Shown: piece after piece, positions 1 through 6,335 of the stretch
Layout of the letters: each line of letters starts with the position of its first letter
Numbering within the stretch: position 1 is the first letter of the stretch
From: Candidatus Nanohalarchaeota archaeon
GTDB taxonomy: Archaea; EX4484-52; B79-G9
Assembly: GCA_017610525.1 (NCBI GenBank)
Contig: JAFCBW010000061.1
Coordinates: forward strand, 1 to 7,675
Direction: 5' to 3'
Length of the DNA stretch: 7,675 nt
The notes under the pieces: generated by a model
What the model was told of the DNA's origin: nothing
The model's input: the letters and a program-made list of their open reading frames with translations, nothing else
The model's database searches: none
Translations under genes and position numbers: made by a program

Positions 1-2
1 CT

Positions 3-806
3 TCTTTTGAAGCACCATGTTCATATCCCGGGGGTTTGGCATGGGATGGCAGACATCTATGGGTTGCCTCATTTGATAAAGGAACAATATATCAAATTGA
101 TATTAGTCCAACAGCGCCCTTAATATCACAAAACCTCCTGGCAATTCCACATGATGGCTCTGTTGAAATCAGATGGGATGCACCTGTTAAAAATGGCGGC
201 TCTCCAATAACAGAATATAATATCTATCGCAGTACAACATCAGGAGAAGAGAAGCCGCTGCTTATGACAATTGGCAGCAAACTGAGCTATATTGACAAAA
301 ATGTTACCAATAACCAGGAATATAATTACGAGGTCAGTGCTGTAAATTCTGTTGGTGAAGGAAAAAAAACCAATAAGGCAATAGTAACTCCGACATCTGG
401 TAAAATTACTCCCTCGAAACCTCTGAGACTTGAAGCAGATGAATTTGATAACTATGTCAGACTCAGATGGGATGCACCAAGTGATGATGGTGGTACTTCC
501 ATAATAAAATACCATATCTATCGAAGTACAGGCACAGGAATAAATAAAAATCTAGTGGGGATAGTCGGAGACGTACTGGCCTTTTATGATATGAACGTAA
601 CTTATAACCGGAAATATTACTACCAGATCAGTGCTGTAAATTATGCTGGTGAAGGAGATAAATCTAACGACGCACAAATAGAACTAAAAAAAAAGCCTAT
701 CAATTGGGTAGCTATAGCAACTCTGGTTGCTGCAATAATGACAATTACTGCGACATGTATCAGTTATTTCAACTCAAGAAGATCTAAATCAAAAGAGAAG
801 GATTAG
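3..806 (+). CDS. C-terminal part of a propeller/FN3 surface protein with C-terminal membrane anchor (5' end outside window)
   Basis: The reading frame is open from the first codons of the window. The TTG at 36 is therefore probably internal and the true start lies upstream. The first visible residues (PGGLAWDGRHLWVASF, then TIYQID) match the strand pattern of an NHL/YVTN-type beta-propeller blade. Counting from the TTG, two fibronectin type III domains follow at about residues 27-118 and 126-217. Both carry the core RWDAP, the YxIYRST strand and the SAVNxxGEG end. A hydrophobic helix at about 224-245 and a tail of Arg/Lys (RRSKSKEKD) finish the protein. This indicates a C-terminally anchored extracellular protein, a common archaeal surface layout. 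It probably binds a partner or matrix; no catalytic motif is visible. The next gene starts 14 bp downstream. The FN3 and anchor calls are firm; the propeller rests on one blade. Confidence 0.85.
   Translation, partial: SFEAPCSYPGGLAWDGRHLWVASFDKGTIYQIDISPTAPLISQNLLAIPHDGSVEIRWDAPVKNGGSPITEYNIYRSTTSGEEKPLLMTIGSKLSYIDKNVTNNQEYNYEVSAVNSVGEGKKTNKAIVTPTSGKITPSKPLRLEADEFDNYVRLRWDAPSDDGGTSIIKYHIYRSTGTGINKNLVGIVGDVLAFYDMNVTYNRKYYYQISAVNYAGEGDKSNDAQIELKKKPINWVAIATLVAAIMTITATCISYFNSRRSKSKEKD
171..656 (+). repeat. Tandem FN3-encoding repeat, 294-bp period
   Basis: Two near-identical DNA blocks recur exactly 294 bp (98 codons) apart. AGATGGGATGCACC occurs at 171 and 465. CAGTGCTGTAAATT, followed by TGGTGAAGGA, occurs at 335 and 629. 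The match at DNA level in the conserved strands, with divergence between them, indicates an in-frame domain duplication inside the surface-protein gene. Confidence 0.8.
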
Positions 807-820
807 AAAAAAGTGGAACT

Positions 821-1027
821 ATGGATAAATTATTAAAAAATATGAGTGAGATAATGAGAATTTATGGTACTTTTCGAGATTCAAAGAACCGTGAGCCAGT
901 TAAACAAGCAAATATAAAGCTCAGTATCGAGGGAACTGAAATAGCTTCAGTATCTTCAGATGAGCAGGGTAGATATGAATATACGACTGAAGAGGAGTAT
1001 ATAGGGACGTGCAGGATTGAACCATGA
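821..1027 (+). CDS. Truncated carboxypeptidase-regulatory-like (beta-sandwich) domain protein
   Basis: A 68-residue reading frame starts 14 bp after the preceding gene, behind a weak purine-rich stretch (AAAAAAGTGG). Residues about 13-61 read as a carboxypeptidase-regulatory-like domain. The recognisable pieces are a strand IYGTFRDSKNREPVKQA, a strand with IKLSIEGTEIASV, and the typical DEQGRYEY turn. In the family the chain continues with more strands (about 80-90 residues) and often a linker and membrane helix. Here it stops abruptly after EEEYIG with an unrelated tail, TCRIEP. The 3' part therefore seems lost by deletion or rearrangement near 1015. Such domains usually serve as structural or adhesion modules on larger proteins. 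It may be a pseudogene or a short expressed remnant. Confidence 0.6.
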   Translation: MDKLLKNMSEIMRIYGTFRDSKNREPVKQANIKLSIEGTEIASVSSDEQGRYEYTTEEEYIGTCRIEP

Positions 1028-1053
1028 AATTTAAAAAGTAAAACCGCACCTAG

Positions 1054-1689
1054 AACAATTCCCATGACCAATACATAACCAAAGGTCTCCTCTACACCCA
1101 CACCCGTATCAATGCCAACACCACCAGAACCTTAGAAGCAGCCTCGTTTCTCTATGCCCGCATAAAAATTATGAGTGAAAAGGGGATGCTGTCAATCGAG
1201 GAACTGGACGAGCGTAAAAAGCAAGTGACACAGCGGCTGGCAAGGGATTTCGTAGAAAGCGGTATCGGGCTATTGTATTAAGACTCTGAGTGTGATAAGG
1301 ACACAATCGAACATGAAGCCTGGATTGATTGTTTAAGCAGGCTGCCTGTCTGTAAGGCTGTCTGCTGCAAATTTCCTTTCACACTCTCCAAACTGGATGT
1401 GGAAGAAGGTCTCATCCGTTGGGAATTTGGCAGACCCAATCTGATCGCTCATGATAATGATGGTTACTGCGTTCATCTTGATCGTGAAACGTACAAGTGC
1501 ACTGTATATGAATATCGCACTATACCATGCAGGGGATTTGGGTGCAAGGATAATGAAAAATGTCAGGTGTGGGTGGACTATGAGAAGAGGGTTGTTAATC
1601 ATGAGTTGATGGAACGGATCAATGAAAGTAATGAGAAAATATATTCATTCTCAGAACTGAGATCAAAATCAAATAAAAGTACTTTATAG
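1054..1689 (+). pseudogene. YkgJ-family cysteine-cluster protein, broken by in-frame TAA (paralogue of the gene at 4599)
   Basis: The frame 1054-1278 and the frame 1282-1689 are the same frame, separated only by a TAA at 1279-1281. Joined, they align along their length with the intact protein at 4599-5222. Shared parts are a helical N-terminal segment (ARIKIMSEKGMLSIEELDER against ALFEELIASGQIDLKSFEER), then CLSRLPVCKAVCCK, EEGLIRW, NGYC-like DGYCVH, a YKC/VY segment, a CRGFGC segment, and VWVDYEKRVV. These cysteines match the PF03692 zinc/iron-chelating pattern. A GTG at 1399 could start a 96-residue piece, but that lacks the first four cysteines, so I do not accept it as the gene start. The N-terminus is unclear: an ATG at 1024 is in frame but followed by TAA (1039) and TAG (1051). 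A nonsense-inactivated duplicate is the simplest reading; a sequencing error at 1279 is the main alternative. Confidence 0.7.
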
Positions 1690-1719
1690 GATGAAACATA
1701 ATATATTAAATATTGAGTT

Positions 1720-1727
1720 GGGGTGAT
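1720..1727 (+). promoter_or_regulatory. Shine-Dalgarno, archaeal GGGGTGAT
   Basis: The core GGTGA lies about six bases before the ATG at 1733 and fits pairing with the archaeal 16S 3' end. It fixes the start of the DUF4157 gene. An AT-rich stretch at about 1700-1714 resembles an archaeal TATA box, but it lies too close to the start to leave room for the ribosome site in the transcript, so I do not call it. Confidence 0.7.
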
Positions 1728-1732
1728 AATAC

Positions 1733-3451
1733 ATGACAGAGCGAATTACGGTAAATTCCAAAAAACCGGTATCAATAAAGGAAAATCTGATTTCCCACAA
1801 ACGAAAGACAGATTTTAGATCAAATAGTTCACTTGTTAATCGAATCTTGTATCTTCAAAGAACCATCGGCAACCAGGCTGTGCAGAGGCTGATAAAGTCA
1901 GGGGCCTTGCAGGCGAAGCTAAGGATAGGGCAGCCCGGGGATAAGTACGAGCAGGAGGCTGACCGGGTGGCGGAGCAGGTGATGCGAATGCCAGAGCCAC
2001 AGGTGCAACAGCAGTCAGAAGAGGAAGAAGAAGAGACGATTCAAACAGAATTGAATGGCTCTATTCAGCGACTGCCGGAAGAGGAGGAAGAGGAGGAATG
2101 TGTTGCCCCCAAGGTCCAGGAAAAGCTTACCATGGGGTCCCCAGGTGATGTTTATGAGCAAGAGGCAGACCGGGTTGCAGAGGCAATATCTACCGAGGGG
2201 GGTCTATCAGATCTCTCAAATATGAATTCTATACAGCAAAAAATACTCTTATCATTAGATCCTAGTGAATTTGGGGGCTTTACTGAAAGAACCATAAACC
2301 CCATAGAATCGACGGATACAGTCGGATCTAAAAAACTCTCCGTTAATAGGAAACAGGAATTCCCTTCGCAGGGCAATGGTTCTGTCCCAGCCAGCATAGA
2401 GAGCCGGATACTCCAAAGTAAAGGAGGAGGAAATCCACTACCACAGCATATGCAGAACTATATGGCGATTCAAGCAGGATACGATTTTGGCAATGTAAGG
2501 GTAAAAGCTGATTCCGAAGCGGCCGAACTGAACAGTGCACTCGGAGCAAGGGCATTTACTAATGGGTCAGACATCTGGTTAGGAAAAGGTGAAAAAGCTA
2601 CCGATGTCAAACTAATGGGGCATGAATTAACACATGTTGTACAGCAAGGAGCGGCAAATCGGATTCAATCCCAATCCAATGCCTTTAGCCAGCTCTTAGC
2701 TTCCAAAGGCTATATGCCAAATTTCATGCAAACGCTGACTAAAAATGCGAATGATAATAGTTCTCTTTTTCAGAAAGGAATTCTACAATTTATCAATAAG
2801 TATCCTTCAAGCCGGATGGATACTTTACAAGCACAATTACTTGACGGGGCAAAAAGCGATTCGATTAATCGAAGAGAGAGTGCACAGACACTGAGAGGGA
2901 GTATCCCAAGTTGCACTCCAAGTCCAAGTTCAAGTTCGTCATGTGCCTGTCATGTGAAGAGTGGACCCACGTATTCACCCTCAGGTCCACTTAAGGCAAC
3001 AAAATCAGGTAGTAGAAAAACATCGCCTCTGTTTAATTTAGCTGCTGAGTTCGAAAATGATACTCCAAATGGTAAATGTCCTAATAGCTGCCAGGTTCGG
3101 CAATATATTAAGTGGAGTGAGTCGTTTCATAAACAGTGGGGAGGTCCACCTCACAGTGGTTTTTCTTCAAGTTCAACGTGGGATACCTGGTATGAGGATA
3201 GAAACAGTGCGAATAATATGCGATATGGCCATCGATCGGGTAAGTACAGTTTTGTGGGAGCCACTTGTTCGAATGAGTATAAAAAAGGATCCACCAGGGA
3301 TATGGCCAACGGAGACAAATATTGCGGAACAGACCAACCTTCAGGCCCAAGTACTAATGTTGGCTGGTACAAATTTAAGTTGAAAGTAATCGATACAGAC
3401 AACAGTAATGCTGTAAAGGCGACTAGCTCTGAACTCAGACTTAACTGGTGA
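1733..3451 (+). CDS. DUF4157-domain protein with HELTH zincin motif, putative eCIS cargo/effector
   Basis: The protein has 572 residues and no signal peptide. Residues 40-54 hold the LQRTIGNQAVQRL element typical of the N-terminus of these proteins. Two copies of a GxPGDxYEQEADRVAE module follow at about 61-84 and 129-152, separated by glutamate runs at 96-101 and 116-122. The DUF4157 domain covers about 224-306 (LQSKGGGNPLP, YDFGNVRVKAD, ALGARAFTNGSDIWLG) and ends with GHELTHVVQQ, where H297, E298 and H301 form a HExxH metalloprotease-like site. A Pro/Ser linker at 394-404 leads to a Cys-containing C-terminal domain (about 445-572) with the segments YGHRSG, TRDMANGDKYCG and WYKFKLKVID. DUF4157 proteins are known companions of extracellular contractile injection systems and are thought to be loaded cargo. 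Protease activity is inferred from HExxH alone, and the C-terminal domain has no function I can name. The gene ends 10 bp before the next start, so the two are probably co-transcribed. Confidence 0.9.
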   Translation: MTERITVNSKKPVSIKENLISHKRKTDFRSNSSLVNRILYLQRTIGNQAVQRLIKSGALQAKLRIGQPGDKYEQEADRVAEQVMRMPEPQVQQQSEEEEEETIQTELNGSIQRLPEEEEEEECVAPKVQEKLTMGSPGDVYEQEADRVAEAISTEGGLSDLSNMNSIQQKILLSLDPSEFGGFTERTINPIESTDTVGSKKLSVNRKQEFPSQGNGSVPASIESRILQSKGGGNPLPQHMQNYMAIQAGYDFGNVRVKADSEAAELNSALGARAFTNGSDIWLGKGEKATDVKLMGHELTHVVQQGAANRIQSQSNAFSQLLASKGYMPNFMQTLTKNANDNSSLFQKGILQFINKYPSSRMDTLQAQLLDGAKSDSINRRESAQTLRGSIPSCTPSPSSSSSCACHVKSGPTYSPSGPLKATKSGSRKTSPLFNLAAEFENDTPNGKCPNSCQVRQYIKWSESFHKQWGGPPHSGFSSSSTWDTWYEDRNSANNMRYGHRSGKYSFVGATCSNEYKKGSTRDMANGDKYCGTDQPSGPSTNVGWYKFKLKVIDTDNSNAVKATSSELRLNW

Positions 3452-3452
3452 A

Positions 3453-3457
3453 GGTGA
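3453..3457 (+). promoter_or_regulatory. Shine-Dalgarno GGTGA for the 139-residue protein
   Basis: GGTGA sits just after the DUF4157 stop codon and four bases before the ATG at 3462. It supports that start and translation from one polycistronic message. Confidence 0.65.
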
Positions 3458-3461
3458 AAAA

Positions 3462-3881
3462 ATGTCTTTAGAATTGATTTTATATTTAAAGCAGGATTTT
3501 TCTGGACCACAAGGTGTAGGACACGTAATCTTCCTTAATCTAAATAATAAACCTTTACATATCTGGAGCACAGGCAATCAATGGGGTGACGATGCACTTT
3601 GGTTTGAATTATCTCGTCCACCTTTGAAAGCACGCATTGAACGCAAAATTCAGAATTATACTGTTAATGTCCCGTCAACTATACAATTGCCACCAGGAGG
3701 TAGTCATACTTGGCATTTTGACTTGAATGACGGTAGTTGGGAGAGCGATGTCCAATTTGACAAGATGCTTATTACTGGTTCAGAATTATCTGTTATATAC
3801 GAAGCAGTTGATTCACCGGAAGCACGTACTCAAGGAGTGTTGATTGGCCGCTGGCAAAGCAAACCTGTCAAGTTGGAATAA
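3462..3881 (+). CDS. Uncharacterised 139-residue beta-rich protein coupled to the DUF4157 gene
   Basis: I do not recognise this as a named family. There is no signal peptide or membrane segment. The chain alternates short hydrophobic strands: LELILYL, GHVIFLNLNNKPLHIW, DALWFELS, STIQLPPGGSHTWHFDL, ELSVIYEAV and GVLIGRW. This suggests a single Ig-like beta-sandwich. The LNNKPLHIWSTGNQW segment and the PPGGSHTWHFDLND turn resemble the general layout of small intracellular protease-inhibitor-like sandwiches, where a PGxS turn precedes the last strands. That similarity is by eye and weak. The gene lies 10 bp after the DUF4157 gene with its own strong ribosome site, so it is expected to be made together with it. 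A role as inhibitor, chaperone or loading partner of the HELTH protein is inferred only from this position. Confidence 0.75.
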   Translation: MSLELILYLKQDFSGPQGVGHVIFLNLNNKPLHIWSTGNQWGDDALWFELSRPPLKARIERKIQNYTVNVPSTIQLPPGGSHTWHFDLNDGSWESDVQFDKMLITGSELSVIYEAVDSPEARTQGVLIGRWQSKPVKLE

Positions 3882-3903
3882 AATTGACTATAATAATTAT
3901 TTA

Positions 3904-4557
3904 ATAGACTGGTTAAAAAAACAATATCCGAAAGTCAGATAAATCCTCAGAGACTCGATACCCGATTTTTGGTCAAACCTGGTTAATGTTATTGAAGGAG
4001 CTTTGAAGGAGCCTATTGCACCGGAAGCAATATTGCCATTAGCTTCATGTAAAGCAGTAGATAACGATGCGGATAAGGCGGTACATGTATCAGCAGCATT
4101 ACTTGCTTTTGCTAAATGTTTACGAATTTTTGATGATTTGGTTGATCGGAATCGTTCGGGACAGTTATGGGAGGATATTGGACAGGAAATAGCCTGGAAT
4201 TATGCTTCTGCAATATATACGCTTTGTTTCGAGATATTAAACAAATCCAAAATACCGGACAACCGTTTTTGTAAAATCAATCAATTGTTTATTGATTCAT
4301 ATTTTATTCTTGCTGGGGGTCAGGATAGAGACCTTGTAGGAGAGACTAGTACAATTGAAGATTATTGGCTTACAATAGATATGAAAACCGGATGTGCTTT
4401 TGCATTCGCTTGTGCGGCAGGTGCAATGGCAGGAACCGATAATCCTGAATATATTGAAAGTTGTCATACTTTCGGGCATCACCTAGGACTTACTATACAA
4501 ATTTTCAATGATGTGGAATCAATCTGGCATGATGGACCAAAAAAATATCACCATTAA
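3904..4557 (+). pseudogene. Class I isoprenoid-synthase-like pseudogene (paralogue of the gene at 5344)
   Basis: The frame aligns from its first codon with the intact protein at 5344-6288. IDWLKKQYPKVR matches MEWLKSLYPAVR, SIPDFW matches SIPDYW, and ASCKAV, RIFDDLVDR, WNYAS, AGGQDRD, EDYWLT, GTDNPEYI and IFNDVESIW follow in order. Three lesions are visible. The start codon position is ATA (3904). An in-frame TAA at 3940-3942 stands where the paralogue has GAA. After NDVESIW the frame shifts in an A-rich run near 4540 and ends at 4557, so about 100 C-terminal residues are missing. Beyond the shift another frame gives KNITIN, comparable to NKITLP in the intact copy. A TTG at 4003 could start a 184-residue piece holding both Asp motifs, but the missing terminal helices make function doubtful. 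Confidence 0.75.
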
Positions 4558-4598
4558 TTTGAATGTAAGAATTTCTGAATTAGAAGGATAAATTTAAA

Positions 4599-5222
4599 AT
4601 GACAAATGATAAGGTAGATCCCAATAATAGTTCGGATGAGCAAGCATCAATAAGAAAAGATTTTAATGCATGCTTTCGACATCAACATAAGATGAGCATG
4701 CAAACAAAACACGATATGATTGATGTGACAAGCAGACTTTTTGCCCTGTTTGAAGAGTTAATTGCCAGCGGACAAATTGATCTGAAGAGTTTTGAAGAAC
4801 GTCGACTTCGTATTCAACAGAAGGAAGAACAGCGTGTTCAAAATAGTGCAATTGTATATGTTGAAAACACAGTTGATAAGTATAAATTAGAGGATTTACC
4901 GAAAATTAATTGTGAATCTCGGTTAGATCTGTGCAAGGCTCGTTGCTGTAAACTTGCCTTCGCTTTATCATTTCAAGACCTTGATGAGGGTGTTTTAAAA
5001 TGGAATTATTCACAACCTTACCAGATCAGTCAAAAAGAAAATGGTTATTGTATTCACCATGGCGGGGATGGCAAATGTTGTCTTGTTTATAAAAACAGGC
5101 CGGCAACCTGCAGAAATTACGATTGCCGGAACGACAAGAGAATATGGGTTGATTTTGAAAAACGCATTGTTGCACCGGAAAAGGAACTTGAAATGGTAAA
5201 ATTGCCTTCTAACAAGAACTAA
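4599..5222 (+). CDS. YkgJ-family cysteine-cluster (putative zinc/iron-chelating) protein with helical N-terminal extension
   Basis: The protein has 207 residues. Residues 1-100 are charged and helix-rich, with an LFEELIASGQIDLKSFEERR segment reminiscent of short SHOCT-like helical hairpins. The cysteine cluster occupies about 105-176: C105, C112, C116 and C117 (CKARCC), then C151 (NGYCIH), C160 and C161, C171 and C176 (RPATCRNYDC). This is the PF03692 pattern, presumed to bind Zn, Fe or an Fe-S cluster. Family members are poorly characterised, so the biochemical role is unknown. The conserved end KRIWVDFEKRIV is shared with the broken paralogue at 1054-1689. The start is supported by AGAAGG at 4582-4587. 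There is no signal peptide, so it should act in the cytoplasm. It lies between a broken and an intact isoprenoid-synthase-like gene, all in the same direction. Confidence 0.85.
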   Translation: MTNDKVDPNNSSDEQASIRKDFNACFRHQHKMSMQTKHDMIDVTSRLFALFEELIASGQIDLKSFEERRLRIQQKEEQRVQNSAIVYVENTVDKYKLEDLPKINCESRLDLCKARCCKLAFALSFQDLDEGVLKWNYSQPYQISQKENGYCIHHGGDGKCCLVYKNRPATCRNYDCRNDKRIWVDFEKRIVAPEKELEMVKLPSNKN

Positions 5223-5230
5223 AAAAAAAC

Positions 5231-5246
5231 AACCTTCTGAAAGGTT
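5231..5246. terminator. Perfect hairpin next to an A9 run
   Basis: AACCTT, loop CTGA, AAGGTT forms a perfect six-pair stem. It is preceded on the + strand by nine A residues (5221-5229). Read on the minus strand it is a stem followed by a T run, like an intrinsic terminator, although no minus-strand gene lies nearby. Read on the + strand it could be a 3'-end or processing hairpin after the YkgJ-type gene. Confidence 0.35.
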
Positions 5247-5343
5247 AATCATCATAGCGAATATAGGTTTTTCCGCTCCAACCCCTAATGCACTTAACAA
5301 ACATATAGTTCGTATAACAATAAAAAAGTAGGAAGATATTTTA
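5247..5343 (+). promoter_or_regulatory. Intergenic leader of the isoprenoid-synthase-like gene
   Basis: There is no reading frame of note here. ACATATAGT at 5301-5309 is a possible weak archaeal TATA element. AGGAAG at 5330-5335 is a ribosome site about eight bases before the ATG at 5344. The gap of about 120 bp and the hairpin leave open whether this gene has its own promoter or is read through from the YkgJ-type gene. Confidence 0.3.
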
Positions 5344-6288
5344 ATGGAATGGCTAAAATCGCTTTACCCGGCAGTAAGAGAAACTATTAATAATTCAATC
5401 CCTGATTATTGGCCAGGTTTGGCGGGGGTTATGGAACAATTAGTCCAAGAACCTTCTTTTCCTGAAGCTGCATTGACTATCGCGTCCTGCAAAGCTGTCG
5501 GAGGTGACCCTGAAGAAGCAGTCGCTGTATCTGCAGCACTTATAACGCTTGGTTTTAGTGTGCGAATATTTGATGATCTCTTTGATCGTGATAAAGAAGG
5601 GCTATGGGAAATTATTGAGCCTGAACGTACCTGGAACTATGCTTCTACAGTACAGAATATTTCATATGCAATAATTAGCAAAAGCACAATTAGAAATGAT
5701 TTAAAGCATAGAATCAATCAATGTATAATAGATGCTTTCTTCGCTATTGCAGCAGGGCAGGATAGAGATATCGCCGGTATAACACATTCAGAAGAGGAAT
5801 ATTGGTTAACTGTGGAACTAAAATCTGCATATATATATGCAACGGCATGTGAAACTGGAGCAATAGTAGGAACAGAAAATCAAGCGTATATAAATTCTTG
5901 CCGGGCTTTCGGTCGTCACGTGGGACGATCAATGCAAATCCTTAATGACATGGAGTCGATCTGGTGCTCGAAGGGTAAAAGCGATCTGGAACTTAATAAG
6001 ATTACACTTCCAGTACTCTATGGACTCTCGGTGAATCATCCGGCTAAAGACGAGCTTGAAGACATTGTAAATTCAGGTAGGATAGCTGATAAAAGCGTGA
6101 GAATTATCGAAATATTAAACAGTATTGATACAAGAAAATTTCTGTATTGGGCTGCCCTGAAGGAACGTGAACTTGCTCTGGAAGCGCTGAGTTGTTGTCC
6201 TGATCCTGAAGGTAAAGAAGCACTTGAATCCTACATAACGGGTATGTTTGGGGATATAGATACCTTACTATCAGATTCGAGTGGTTGA
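5344..6288 (+). CDS. Class I isoprenoid-biosynthesis-like enzyme (trans-prenyl-synthase fold) with variant second Asp motif
   Basis: The protein has 314 residues, near the usual length of E-isoprenyl diphosphate synthases. Family marks appear in order. The first Asp-rich motif is DDLFD at 77-81 (RIFDDLFDRD), which binds the Mg-diphosphate. A GQDRD segment lies at 138-142. YWLTVELKSA, with K160, follows at 153-162. The second motif is ILNDMESIW at 199-207. GKSDLELNKITLP lies at 211-223. The second motif is NDxxS rather than the usual DDxxD, so the chain-elongating reaction may be changed. Known relatives with altered motifs include ComQ, which prenylates a peptide; that comparison is mine and not proven here. 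There are no membrane helices. The intact copy sits beside an intact YkgJ-type gene, and a broken copy lies upstream, so a linked role for the pair is inferred. The substrate and product cannot be told from sequence. Confidence 0.8.
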   Translation: MEWLKSLYPAVRETINNSIPDYWPGLAGVMEQLVQEPSFPEAALTIASCKAVGGDPEEAVAVSAALITLGFSVRIFDDLFDRDKEGLWEIIEPERTWNYASTVQNISYAIISKSTIRNDLKHRINQCIIDAFFAIAAGQDRDIAGITHSEEEYWLTVELKSAYIYATACETGAIVGTENQAYINSCRAFGRHVGRSMQILNDMESIWCSKGKSDLELNKITLPVLYGLSVNHPAKDELEDIVNSGRIADKSVRIIEILNSIDTRKFLYWAALKERELALEALSCCPDPEGKEALESYITGMFGDIDTLLSDSSG

Positions 6289-6335
6289 GTCTTGAAAGCA
6301 AGCAAGAGATAATGATATTCCATTCTGATAGATAA

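Noticed and set aside
334..656. Possible CRISPR or mobile direct repeat from the matching blocks
   Set aside because: The two blocks lie in frame 294 bp apart and encode equivalent FN3 strands, so this is a domain duplication.
862..1101. Minus-strand 79-codon frame with a hydrophobic stretch
   Set aside because: Its C-terminal half is the antisense of the regulatory-like domain on the + strand and it has no convincing start context. Only the hydrophobic piece is mentioned, as part of the junction finding.
1399..1689. Independent 96-residue gene starting at GTG 1399
   Set aside because: The frame continues upstream with the conserved CKAVCC cluster, so the GTG is internal to the broken YkgJ gene.
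2020..2100. Purine-rich GAG/GAA runs as a regulatory or phase-variable repeat
   Set aside because: They encode glutamate linkers in frame, use mixed GAA/GAG codons and are not a uniform short tandem repeat, so slippage control is unlikely.
3057..3383. + strand 108-codon frame inside the DUF4157 gene, with minus-strand frames over 3108-3577
   Set aside because: They overlap well-conserved DUF4157 C-terminal coding sequence and show no family features of their own.
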